NCBI GenBank assembly: GCA_964513445.1
Contig: CAZEMM010000059.1
Span: 1 to 12,556, forward strand
Reading direction: 5' to 3'
DNA: 12,556 nucleotides
DNA from: Butyricicoccus_A sp964513445
GTDB lineage: Bacteria > Bacillota > Clostridia > Oscillospirales > Butyricicoccaceae
Shown: one piece after another, positions 1 to 6,429 of the stretch
How the letters are laid out: each line of letters starts with the position of its first letter
How positions within the stretch are numbered: the stretch's first letter is position 1
The notes under the pieces: model-generated
Databases searched by the model: none
The model's input: the letters and a program-made list of their open reading frames with translations, nothing else
Told to the model about the DNA's origin: nothing
Program-made: the position numbers and the translations under genes

Positions 1-70
1 TGAGTTGTTCCTTGTATCTTTTTTTTATTTCTCCTACAATTATTTTACACTATGCTTACTAAAAAAAGCG

Positions 71-99
71 TTGACTTTTTGTCCTGTCAGCCCTATAAT
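71..99 (+). promoter_or_regulatory. Predicted sigma-A promoter of the thiazole operon
   Basis: A TTGACT -35 box (71-76) and a perfect TATAAT -10 box (94-99) are separated by exactly 17 bases. Transcription would start near 106, about 20 bases before the TPP riboswitch aptamer, so the riboswitch would lie in the 5' leader of the transcript. The boxes are seen directly; the start point is inferred. Confidence 0.85.
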
Positions 100-127
100 A
101 TATCCGTACAAACAATCTAATATCTTG

Positions 128-214
128 AACTGGGGAGCTGCGGCAAGCGGCTGAGAATGGAGTAGTGCCTCCTTACTCATTGAACCTGTTCGGTTAGCAC
201 CGACGTAGGGAGTT
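128..214 (+). ncRNA. TPP riboswitch (THI box) aptamer
   Basis: The leader carries the conserved THI-box landmarks: GGGGAGC near 132-138, CTGAGA at 151-156, TTGAACCTG at 180-188 and CGACGTAGGGAG at 201-212. The ends close as a P1 helix (AACT 128-131 with AGTT 211-214), and 157-164 pairs with 174-180 as the variable P3 arm with one bulge. This class binds thiamine pyrophosphate. It lies directly upstream of thiSFGH-tenI, so it should shut the operon down when TPP is plentiful. A terminator hairpin follows about 30 bases downstream, which indicates control by premature transcription termination. Confidence 0.95.
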
Positions 215-245
215 TTAAGTTTTCATACCATATACATGATATCTT

Positions 246-277
246 GACCAACGGCTTCTCGTCGCTGGTCTTTTTTT
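246..277 (+). terminator. Riboswitch expression-platform terminator
   Basis: GACCAACG (246-253) pairs with CGCTGGTC (263-270) apart from one A-C mismatch, and seven T residues follow at 271-277. It lies between the TPP aptamer and the thiS ribosome-binding site, the expected place for a ligand-controlled attenuator. I did not find a clear antiterminator pairing partner by eye, so the switching mechanism is inferred from position and family. Confidence 0.85.
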
Positions 278-309
278 GTACCCATCAACAAGCAAAGGAG
301 AAACAGCTT

Positions 310-504
310 ATGAAAGTAAACGGCAGTGATGTGCCGGCAGCAGCCGGAATGACAATCGGCCAGCTGCTCACGCAGCAGGGCTATGTGCGCACGCGCATTG
401 CGGTCGAGGTAAACGCCGTCATCGTGCCAAAGGCACAGTATGACACGTATTCGCTGCATGATGAGGACATTGTAGAAATCGTCTGTTTTGTGGGCGGCGG
501 CTGA
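310..504 (+). CDS. thiS: Sulfur carrier protein ThiS
   Basis: A 64-residue beta-grasp (ubiquitin-like) protein that carries sulfur as a C-terminal thiocarboxylate to the thiazole synthase ThiG. The protein ends in VGGG, giving the Gly-Gly tail that ThiF adenylates. The internal VEVNAVIVPKAQ and HDEDIVEIV stretches are typical of ThiS, and the length matches the family (about 65 residues). The start is ATG at 310, set by AAAGGAG at 295-300; the reading frame extends upstream into the riboswitch terminator, but no ribosome-binding site supports starting there. It is the first gene of a TPP-riboswitch operon, with thiF starting two bases after its stop codon, so the pair is probably translationally coupled. 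Confidence 0.95.
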   Translation: MKVNGSDVPAAAGMTIGQLLTQQGYVRTRIAVEVNAVIVPKAQYDTYSLHDEDIVEIVCFVGGG

Positions 505-505
505 T

Positions 506-1333
506 ATGAAAATCACATGCAACGGTGCGCCGCTGTGCGTCCCTGACGGCATGACGCTGTGCGCGCTCGCGGCGCAGCGTTTCCCTGACGCCTCCGTACA
601 CATTATCAACGGCTTTCAAACGGACGCCGACATGCCGCTGACAGACGGTGACAGTGTCACATACATTCAAAAGGGCGTGTTCCCGCCGCAGGAGGTGCTG
701 GAGCATATGATGGCGGCGCGGCATTCGCCGGCGGTACATACCGCAATGAAGCGCGCCTGCGTCGGCATCGCCGGATTGGGCGGCCTTGGCTCCAACATCG
801 CGGCGATGCTCGCGAGACTTGGCGTCGGTCATCTGATTCTCGCGGATTTTGACACGGTAGAACCAAGCAACCTCAACCGACAGAATTATTTCATCTCCCA
901 TCTGGGACAGTACAAGACGGACGCGACGGCGGATATTCTGCGGCAGATCAATCCGTTTATCACTGTCGAAGCGCATACTGTCCGCGTCACAGCGGACAAT
1001 GCGGTCACACTGTTTGGCGGCTGCGACGTGGTCTGCGAGGCATTTGACAAAGCGGATTGCAAGGCCGAATTGGTGTCCGCCCTGCTGTGCGAAACGGAGC
1101 GTGTGCGCGTGGTGTGCGGCTCCGGTATGGCGGGCTATGGCAGCGCCAACGACATTGTCACGCGCCGCCGCATGTCACGTCTGTATGTCTGCGGCGACGG
1201 TCAGACGGAGGCGGCAAACGGCGTCGGATTGATGTCCCCGCGTGTCTCGGTCTGTGCCGGACATCAGGCAAACGCCGTGCTGCGGCTGCTGCTGGGATTG
1301 ACTGACGTCGCAGGAACGTCAGACAACCTCTAA
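506..1333 (+). CDS. thiF: ThiF-family ThiS adenylyltransferase with an N-terminal ThiS-like domain
   Basis: An E1-like enzyme predicted to adenylate the ThiS C-terminus so that sulfur can be loaded. The 275-residue protein has two parts. Residues 1 to about 60 look like a second beta-grasp domain (IINGFQTDADMPLTDGDSV), but it runs on into KGVFPPQEVL with no Gly-Gly end. From about 80 onward is the Rossmann adenylation domain: nucleotide loop GLGGLGS at 90-96, ADFD at 113-116 and NLNRQ at 122-126 with the conserved Arg. The adenylation part resembles the shorter 'family 2' ThiF proteins of Firmicutes rather than E. coli ThiF; this rests on recalled family features. ATG 506 is preferred because it directly follows the thiS stop and begins the beta-grasp fold. 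A 41-base gap separates it from thiG. Confidence 0.88.
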   Translation: MKITCNGAPLCVPDGMTLCALAAQRFPDASVHIINGFQTDADMPLTDGDSVTYIQKGVFPPQEVLEHMMAARHSPAVHTAMKRACVGIAGLGGLGSNIAAMLARLGVGHLILADFDTVEPSNLNRQNYFISHLGQYKTDATADILRQINPFITVEAHTVRVTADNAVTLFGGCDVVCEAFDKADCKAELVSALLCETERVRVVCGSGMAGYGSANDIVTRRRMSRLYVCGDGQTEAANGVGLMSPRVSVCAGHQANAVLRLLLGLTDVAGTSDNL

Positions 1334-1374
1334 ATTATGTTACATTTATTGGAATTATAAAGGAGTATGCTACT

Positions 1375-2139
1375 ATGAACGATTCGTTTTCTCTCGGCGG
1401 ACATGAATTTACATCCCGCTTTATTCTTGGCTCGGGCAAATATTCGCTCGATCTCATCCATGCGGCAGTCGAGCACGCCGGCGCGCAGATCGTCACGCTG
1501 GCGCTGCGCCGCGCAACGCTTGGCAGCATCGACAACATTCTCGATTACATCCCGGAGGGCGTAACGCTGCTGCCGAATACCTCCGGCGCGCGCAACGCGG
1601 AGGAGGCGGTACGCATCGCACGTCTGGCACGCGAGGTCGGCTGCGGTGATTTCATCAAGATCGAGTGCATCCATGAATCCAAATACCTGCTGCCAGACAA
1701 TTATGAAACGGTCAAGGCAACGGAAATTCTTGCGAAGGAGGGCTTTGTGGTTTTGCCCTACATGTATCCCGACCTGAACGCCGCACGCGATCTGGTCAAT
1801 GCAGGCGCAGCGGCTGTCATGCCGCTCGGCGCGCCCATCGGCACCAACAAGGGTCTGGTGACCAAGGAATTTATTCAAATCCTTGTGGATGAGATCAATC
1901 TTCCGGTCATTGTTGATGCGGGCATCGGCAAGCCCAGCCAGGCATGCGAGGCGATGGAGATGGGCTGTGCCGCCGTCATGTCCAATACAGCGATTGCAAC
2001 GGCGGGCGATATTCCGGCGATGGCAAGTGCATTTAAGCAGGCGATCGAGGCGGGCCGCACTGCATACCTGACCGGTATGGGACGCGTGCTGAACAAGGCA
2101 TCCGCTTCCTCCCCGCTGACCGGCTTTCTTGCGGATTGA
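1375..2139 (+). CDS. thiG: Thiazole synthase ThiG
   Basis: A TIM-barrel enzyme that builds the thiazole phosphate carboxylate from deoxyxylulose 5-phosphate, dehydroglycine (from ThiH) and ThiS thiocarboxylate. The 254-residue length is normal. Visible signatures are LGSGKY at 18-23; FIKIEC at 93-98, whose Lys95 matches the Schiff-base lysine of the family; PLGAPIGTNKG at 150-160, forming part of the phosphate site; VDAGIGKPSQA at 180-190; and MSNTAIATA at 202-210. The start ATG has an AAAGGAG ribosome-binding site about ten bases upstream. It is followed after 11 bases by thiH, whose product forms a complex with ThiG in other bacteria. Confidence 0.97.
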   Translation: MNDSFSLGGHEFTSRFILGSGKYSLDLIHAAVEHAGAQIVTLALRRATLGSIDNILDYIPEGVTLLPNTSGARNAEEAVRIARLAREVGCGDFIKIECIHESKYLLPDNYETVKATEILAKEGFVVLPYMYPDLNAARDLVNAGAAAVMPLGAPIGTNKGLVTKEFIQILVDEINLPVIVDAGIGKPSQACEAMEMGCAAVMSNTAIATAGDIPAMASAFKQAIEAGRTAYLTGMGRVLNKASASSPLTGFLAD

Positions 2140-2150
2140 GGTGAATTGAC

Positions 2151-3338
2151 ATGCAAGATGTAATCAACGCAAAATATATTACCCGCGACACCGATCATAT
2201 GCAATATCAGCCGGGCATGGAGGCCATTCCGCATGATATTTTCGATCAGGTCATTGCGGCGCGCGCGGCATATGACGAGAACAGATATACACCGGCAGAC
2301 GTGCTGCGTGCGTTGGGCAACGATGTGCTGACGCCGGACGATTTCGGCGCGCTGCTCTCTCCCGCCGCACAGCCCTATCTGGAGCAGATGGCCGCACGTG
2401 CGCAGCAGGAAACGCGCAAGCATTTTGGCAATTCCGTTATGATGTTTACACCGTGCTACATTGCCAACTACTGTGAAAATTACTGCATCTATTGCGGCTT
2501 TAACTGCCACAACAGCATCCGGCGCGGCAAGCTGTCCATCGAGGATGTGGACAAGGAGATGGCGGCAATCGCCAAATCCGGTCTGAAGGAAGTACTGATT
2601 CTGACTGGCGAGAGCCGCACCATGTCTCCGGTTAAATACATTGGAGAGGCATGCAGGATTGCGCGCAAATATTTCACCGTTATCGGTGTCGAGATCTATC
2701 CGCTCAACTCGGAGGAATACCGCTACCTGCATGAATGCGGCGTGGACTATGTCACGGTCTTCCAGGAGACTTATAATTCCGACAAGTATGAAACGCTGCA
2801 TCTCGGCGGGCACAAGCGCATTTTCCCCTACCGCTTCAATGCGCAGGAGCGCGCGCTGATGGGCGGCATGCGCGGCGTGGGCTTTGCCGCGCTGCTCGGT
2901 TTGGATGACTTCCGTAAGGATGCCTTTGCGACCGGCATGCATGCATACCTGATCCAGAAAAAATATCCGCATGCGGAAATTGCCTTTTCCTGCCCGCGGC
3001 TGCGTCCTATCATCAACAACGACAAAATCAATCCGAAGGACGTACATGAAACGCAGTTGACGCAGATCGTGTGTGCCTATCGCATCTTCATGCCGTTTGC
3101 CAGCATCACCATCTCAACGCGCGAGCGTGAGGGCTACCGCAACGGCATCATCAACATCGCGGCGACAAAGATTTCCGCAGGCGTATCCACGGGCATTGGC
3201 GAGCACATCGAAAACGAAGAGTCCAAGGGCGATCCGCAGTTTATCATTGATGACAACCGTGATGTGCAGCAGGTGCGCGAGGCCATTTTGAAGCAGGGCC
3301 TACAGCCGGTATTTTCCGACTACATGTATGTAGGCTGA
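2151..3338 (+). CDS. thiH: 2-iminoacetate synthase ThiH (radical SAM tyrosine lyase)
   Basis: A radical S-adenosylmethionine enzyme that cleaves tyrosine to dehydroglycine (2-iminoacetate) and p-cresol, supplying the C-N unit of the thiazole ring without oxygen. The 395-residue protein has the cluster motif CENYCIYCGF, with Cys108, Cys112 and Cys115 in the CxxxCxxC pattern. Further family stretches are LILTGES, VEIYPLNSEEY, VFQETYNSDKYETLH and FSCPRLRP. The start ATG follows GAGGTGA, which overlaps the thiG stop codon. HydG of hydrogenase maturation is a homologue, and hydF occurs in this window, but the operon position, the NCHNSIRRGKLS sequence after the cluster loop and the length all favour ThiH. 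Use of ThiH instead of the oxygen-dependent ThiO fits an anaerobe. Confidence 0.97.
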   Translation: MQDVINAKYITRDTDHMQYQPGMEAIPHDIFDQVIAARAAYDENRYTPADVLRALGNDVLTPDDFGALLSPAAQPYLEQMAARAQQETRKHFGNSVMMFTPCYIANYCENYCIYCGFNCHNSIRRGKLSIEDVDKEMAAIAKSGLKEVLILTGESRTMSPVKYIGEACRIARKYFTVIGVEIYPLNSEEYRYLHECGVDYVTVFQETYNSDKYETLHLGGHKRIFPYRFNAQERALMGGMRGVGFAALLGLDDFRKDAFATGMHAYLIQKKYPHAEIAFSCPRLRPIINNDKINPKDVHETQLTQIVCAYRIFMPFASITISTREREGYRNGIINIAATKISAGVSTGIGEHIENEESKGDPQFIIDDNRDVQQVREAILKQGLQPVFSDYMYVG

Positions 3339-3345
3339 TGCGTTC

Positions 3346-3927
3346 ATGTTAATTTGTATAACCCACCGCCAGCTGTGCCCGGACGCGTTTCTCACACGGC
3401 TGGAGCGCATCGCAGCGCAGCGTCCGTATGCGATTGTCCTGCGGGAAAAGGATCTGTTGGAATCGGAATATGAAGCGCTCGCGCGCGATTGTCTCGCCAT
3501 CTGCCAGCGGTATGATGTTCCGCTCAATTTAAACACGCATATTGCAGTGGCACGCCGCATCGGCTGCGGCGGTGTACACCTGCCGTTTGCGCAGCTGCTG
3601 CGGCACAAGGACGAATTATCCGATTTTGACCGTGTCGGCGTATCGCTGCATACTCCGGAGGAGGCCGCACAGCTGTCCGGCACGCCCGCGACCTATGTAC
3701 AGGCCGGTCATATTTTTCCGACCGACTGCAAGGCCGGCGTGCCGCCGCGCGGTCTGTCATTTCTGCGCGCGGTCTGTCAGGCAACCACGCTGCCCGTATT
3801 TGGCATCGGCGGCATTACCGCCCAGCGATACCCCGCAGTCCTGCAAACTGGCGCGGCTGGCGCGTGCATGATGTCCGGTCTAATGACCTGTAACGATGTC
3901 GCGCACACGATGCGACCATTTTTATAA
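3346..3927 (+). CDS. tenI: TenI-type thiazole tautomerase (ThiE/TenI superfamily)
   Basis: A 193-residue TIM-barrel protein of the ThiE/TenI superfamily. In place of the ThiE GPIFPT-TK loop it has AGHIFPTDCKAG (120-131), which resembles B. subtilis TenI as I recall it. His122 falls at the position of TenI's catalytic histidine. It also has LNTHIAVA where ThiE has INDR-DVA, and GVHLPF rather than GVHLGQ-D. TenI isomerises the ThiG product to the aromatic thiazole and does not couple the two halves of thiamine. VGVSLHT and PVFGIGGI are shared superfamily motifs. The start ATG lies seven bases after the thiH stop with only a weak ribosome-binding site, suggesting translational coupling. It could be annotated thiE automatically; I favour TenI, without ruling out residual synthase activity. 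Confidence 0.82.
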   Translation: MLICITHRQLCPDAFLTRLERIAAQRPYAIVLREKDLLESEYEALARDCLAICQRYDVPLNLNTHIAVARRIGCGGVHLPFAQLLRHKDELSDFDRVGVSLHTPEEAAQLSGTPATYVQAGHIFPTDCKAGVPPRGLSFLRAVCQATTLPVFGIGGITAQRYPAVLQTGAAGACMMSGLMTCNDVAHTMRPFL

Positions 3928-3934
3928 CAGCGTT

Positions 3935-3972
3935 ACAGGGGCGCACCTCGTTTGCGTCCCTGTTGCATTTTT
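3935..3972 (+). terminator. Rho-independent terminator of the thiazole operon
   Basis: ACAGGGGCGCA (3935-3945) pairs with TGCGTCCCTGT (3953-3963) over 11 bp including one G-U, with a 7-base loop, then TGCATTTTT. It begins eight bases after the tenI stop codon and closes the riboswitch-controlled unit. Confidence 0.88.
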
Positions 3973-3993
3973 GCAAACGATACCATAATCCGC

Positions 3994-4021
3994 TTGCATT
4001 TTCGTGTCAATTTATTATACT
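3994..4021 (+). promoter_or_regulatory. Predicted promoter of the glycosyltransferase-proC pair
   Basis: TTGCAT (3994-3999) and TATACT (4016-4021) are separated by 16 bases. They lie just after the thiazole operon terminator and 33 bases before the glycosyltransferase start, so the next two genes should be a separate unit. Confidence 0.65.
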
Positions 4022-4053
4022 GAAAGAGACCATCAAAACAGTGGAGGGATTGG

Positions 4054-5193
4054 ATGAAGCTATTATTGATTACCGCCCCACTCGGAAACGGGCACAATGC
4101 GGTTGCCAGCGCGGTTGCAGCGCAGTTTACACAGCTCTATCCGGATGCACAATGCAAAATACTGGACATGCTGGAATATATCAGTCCCAGTCTGAAAAAA
4201 ATCACGGCAAACGGGTATTTCCTCTCGATGAAAACACTGTCCAAGCTGCATACTGTCGCGTCCGGCTATTACGATCACAAGGATGAGAAGGAATTGAGTG
4301 AATATACGCCGACCCGGCTTGCCAATGAATTTATGGCTTCAGAGCTGCGTCATGCCATTGACGATTTTGCACCCGACTGTATTGTCTGCACAATGGTATT
4401 TGCTGCACAGGTTGTCGACCTGCTCAAGCAGCGCGGCGCTGTGACCTGTCCATGCTATGGTATTATCACAGATTTTACTGTGCAGAATTACTGGTGTGAT
4501 GTCGAATATTTTGAATATATTGTCGCACCCAGCGAATATCTTGTCCCGCAGTTTGAACGGCGTGAGATCGACACCGCGCGCGTGCTGCCTCTCGGCATTC
4601 CGATTCGCGCACAGTTTATTGCACGGCAGGACAAACAGGCAGTGCGCCGAACGCTGGGATTAGACGAGCATCTGCCGACAGTACTTATCATGAGCGGCGG
4701 GATGGGCTTCGGCGATCTTCCGAATTATGTTGAAGCAATCGATGCGCTGTCTCTTGATATGCAGCTAATTGTCATCTGCGGCAATAACGAAAAGCTCTAT
4801 GAGGCGATGGTACATCTCAATATTCAAAAAACAATGCGTGTATTCGGCTTTGTAGAAAACGTCGATGAGATTATGGATGCTGCGGATTGTCTGCTCAGCA
4901 AGCCAGGCGGCATTACGACAAGCGAATCACTGGCAAAGGGACTGCCTATGCTGATGATTGACCCGCTTCCCGGTGTAGAAGACCGCAATGTGGAATTTTT
5001 GCAGGCAAACGGTGCGGCAATTTATATTACAAACACATTTCAAATTGAAGACGCGCTCTATTTGCTCTTCCGCAATCCCTCTCGTCTGCAGCTGCTGGAA
5101 CGCAGCATTGCGGCGATTGCAAAACCGTATGCGGCGCGCGATCTATGCCTTCATATTACGGATACCATTACGAAAAAGGAGACGAAAGTATGA
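4054..5193 (+). CDS. GT28/MGDG synthase-like glycosyltransferase (UgtP-type)
   Basis: A 379-residue GT-B glycosyltransferase resembling the diacylglycerol glucosyltransferases and monogalactosyldiacylglycerol synthases, which add sugars to membrane diacylglycerol at the inner face of the cytoplasmic membrane. The acceptor-side domain starts with ITAPLGNGHN (6-15), the usual glycine-rich GHN signature. The donor-side domain begins near 205 and shows SGGMGFGD (214-221), KPGGITTSE (283-291) and PLPGVEDRN (304-312), the nucleotide-sugar binding segments. There is no signal peptide or membrane helix, as expected for a peripheral membrane enzyme. The start ATG is preceded by GTGGAGGGA. The stop codon overlaps the proC start. 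The sugar donor and lipid acceptor cannot be decided from sequence, so no gene symbol is given. Confidence 0.85.
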   Translation: MKLLLITAPLGNGHNAVASAVAAQFTQLYPDAQCKILDMLEYISPSLKKITANGYFLSMKTLSKLHTVASGYYDHKDEKELSEYTPTRLANEFMASELRHAIDDFAPDCIVCTMVFAAQVVDLLKQRGAVTCPCYGIITDFTVQNYWCDVEYFEYIVAPSEYLVPQFERREIDTARVLPLGIPIRAQFIARQDKQAVRRTLGLDEHLPTVLIMSGGMGFGDLPNYVEAIDALSLDMQLIVICGNNEKLYEAMVHLNIQKTMRVFGFVENVDEIMDAADCLLSKPGGITTSESLAKGLPMLMIDPLPGVEDRNVEFLQANGAAIYITNTFQIEDALYLLFRNPSRLQLLERSIAAIAKPYAARDLCLHITDTITKKETKV

Positions 5194-5996
5194 AAAACTA
5201 TGGATTTATCGGAAGCGGCAACATGGCATCCGCGATGATCGGCGGCATTATCGGCGCGGGACTTGCCAAGCCGGACAATGTCATTGCTGGAAATCCCACA
5301 GCCTCCAAGCTGAACGCGCTGCGGGAGAAATTTGGCGTTCAAACAGTCTTGCGGGACAATCCGGCCGTTGCAGAAGCGGCAGATATTCTGGTGTTATCTG
5401 TCAAGCCGCATCTATATGAAACAATAATTGCGGAGATCAAAGACCACGTTCGCCCACAGACACTGATCGTCATGATTGCAGCCGGTCAGACCATTGCGGC
5501 AAATGAAGCGCGGTTTGGCAGACCGGTGAAGCTCGCGCGCGTCATGCCCAACACACCGGCGCTTGTCAGAGAAGCGATGTCTGCGGTCTGCTTTAACAGC
5601 CAAATGACAGCAGACGAGCAGGCGGATATTCTTGCAATGCTGCGCAGCTTTGGCAAGGCAGAAGTCGTGCCGGAAAGCATGATGGACACCGTTACAGGCG
5701 TCAGCGGCTCCTCTCCGGCATATGTGTACATGTTTATTGAAGCGATGGCAGATGCGGCTGTTTTGCATGGCATGCCGCGTGCGCAGGCATATACCTTTGC
5801 GGCGCAGTCTGTTCTCGGTTCGGCAAAAATGGTATTGGAGACCGGTATGCATCCGGGTGCACTGAAGGACAATGTCTGCTCACCCGGCGGTACTACCATT
5901 GAAGCAGTCGCCGCTCTCGAGCGCAGCGGCATGCGCGCAGCAGTCATAGCTGCGGTGGATGCCTGCATACAAAAATCAAAAAAAATGAGCAAATAA
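5190..5996 (+). CDS. proC: Pyrroline-5-carboxylate reductase ProC
   Basis: Catalyses the last step of proline synthesis, reducing 1-pyrroline-5-carboxylate with NAD(P)H in the cytoplasm. The 268-residue protein has the N-terminal Rossmann loop GFIGSGNMA (5-13), then LSVKPH (69-74), RVMPNTPA (117-124), the substrate region GVSGSSPAYV (170-179) and HPGALKDNVCSPGGTTI (221-237), all diagnostic. The start at ATG 5190 sits in an ATGA overlap with the preceding stop codon and has AAAAAGGAG directly upstream; the longer frame from 5145 lies inside the upstream gene. The last residues (QKSKKMSK) are lysine-rich, which is common at ProC ends. The functional link with the glycosyltransferase is unclear and may be only co-transcription. 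Confidence 0.97.
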   Translation: MKNYGFIGSGNMASAMIGGIIGAGLAKPDNVIAGNPTASKLNALREKFGVQTVLRDNPAVAEAADILVLSVKPHLYETIIAEIKDHVRPQTLIVMIAAGQTIAANEARFGRPVKLARVMPNTPALVREAMSAVCFNSQMTADEQADILAMLRSFGKAEVVPESMMDTVTGVSGSSPAYVYMFIEAMADAAVLHGMPRAQAYTFAAQSVLGSAKMVLETGMHPGALKDNVCSPGGTTIEAVAALERSGMRAAVIAAVDACIQKSKKMSK

Positions 5997-6034
5997 GCAA
6001 AAAGAGCGCAGCGGAAATAAACAAAATGCATAGA

Positions 6035-6124
6035 CACTCTGACTGTAGAAAGAGTGAAATCTCATTGCATATGATGCAGGGATTTCCATCCGTCATTTTT
6101 GGCGATATGCACGTCAAAAATGAC
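6035..6124. repeat. Three successive hairpins in the proC-tRNA intergenic region
   Basis: After proC there is no gene up to the tRNA (about 270 bases), but the DNA is full of dyads. CACTCT/AGAGTG pair at 6035-6040 and 6051-6056. GAAATC/GATTTC pair at 6056-6061 and 6081-6086, with an inner TGCAT/ATGCA at 6066-6070 and 6074-6078. GTCATTTTTG/CAAAAATGAC form a perfect 10-bp stem at 6092-6101 and 6115-6124. No T-run follows the last stem, so it is not a standard terminator. It may be an mRNA 3'-end structure, a small RNA or a remnant of a miniature mobile element; no function is assigned. Confidence 0.55.
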
Positions 6125-6178
6125 AACACATCTCAGTCCGAAGTGTGCGGGCGAATGCGTGTACGCGCACCGGAGTGC

Positions 6179-6225
6179 TGACATAGAGCCGTTTTTATCT
6201 CTACCCCAACTATTGACATAGAGCC
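6179..6225 (-). repeat. Tandem 12-bp repeat resembling an insertion-sequence end
   Basis: TGACATAGAGCC occurs at 6179-6190 and again at 6214-6225, 35 bases apart. Read on the minus strand each copy is GGCTCTATGTCA, and the second continues ATAGTTGGGGTA. This looks to me like the GGCTCT-TGTCAA type of terminal repeat recalled for ISL3-family insertion sequences. No transposase frame is present, so it would be a remnant at most. The direct repeat is seen; the IS identity is a weak inference. Confidence 0.35.
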
Positions 6226-6226
6226 T

Positions 6227-6262
6227 AAAAAAACCCGCTATTTCCTACGAAACAGCGGGTTT
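6227..6262 (-). terminator. Terminator downstream of tRNA-Ala
   Basis: On the minus strand AAACCCGCT (6262-6254) pairs perfectly with AGCGGGTTT (6239-6231), with a 14-base loop, and further T residues follow to 6227. It starts three bases after the tRNA CCA end, so it ends the tRNA transcript. Confidence 0.88.
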
Positions 6263-6264
6263 CA

Positions 6265-6340
<76 letters not shown>

Positions 6341-6371
6341 AATTAAGCACTTCTCAAATCAGTGCTTAATT
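6341..6371. repeat. Perfect 11-bp inverted repeat abutting the tRNA 5' end
   Basis: AATTAAGCACT (6341-6351) and AGTGCTTAATT (6361-6371) are perfect inverted copies around a 9-base spacer. One arm touches the first base of the mature tRNA, and the other touches the -10 box of its predicted promoter. There is no following T-run, so it is not an obvious terminator of ppaC. It may be an operator or a leader hairpin in read-through transcripts. Confidence 0.7.
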
Positions 6372-6400
6372 ATAATAGCATATCTGCGCTGGGATTGCAA
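6372..6400 (-). promoter_or_regulatory. Predicted promoter of tRNA-Ala
   Basis: On the minus strand TTGCAA (6400-6395) and TATTAT (6377-6372) are separated by 17 bases. Transcription would start about 25 bases upstream of the mature tRNA. The promoter sits between the ppaC stop codon and the tRNA, so the tRNA need not depend on read-through from ppaC. Confidence 0.7.
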
Positions 6401-6429
6401 GCATTAATTTCCAAAAAGCCGAGGATTTT

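Noticed and set aside
1..60. A TAGGAG sequence on the minus strand near 30-36, as if a divergent gene started at the window edge
   Set aside because: No start codon follows at a suitable distance before the window ends, and no clear promoter was found.
1875..3047. A 390-codon open frame on the minus strand opposite thiG and thiH
   Set aside because: It is antisense to well-supported genes, has no recognisable motif or ribosome-binding site and is explained by the strong codon-position bias of the genes it mirrors.
2151..3338. Possible HydG rather than ThiH, because hydF is in the window
   Set aside because: The operon context under a TPP riboswitch, the 395-residue length and the sequence after the CxxxCxxC loop fit ThiH; HydG is longer and has a different sequence there.
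5997..6264. Small coding sequences in the proC-tRNA gap
   Set aside because: The short frames here lack ribosome-binding sites and overlap the hairpins and terminator; none is supported.
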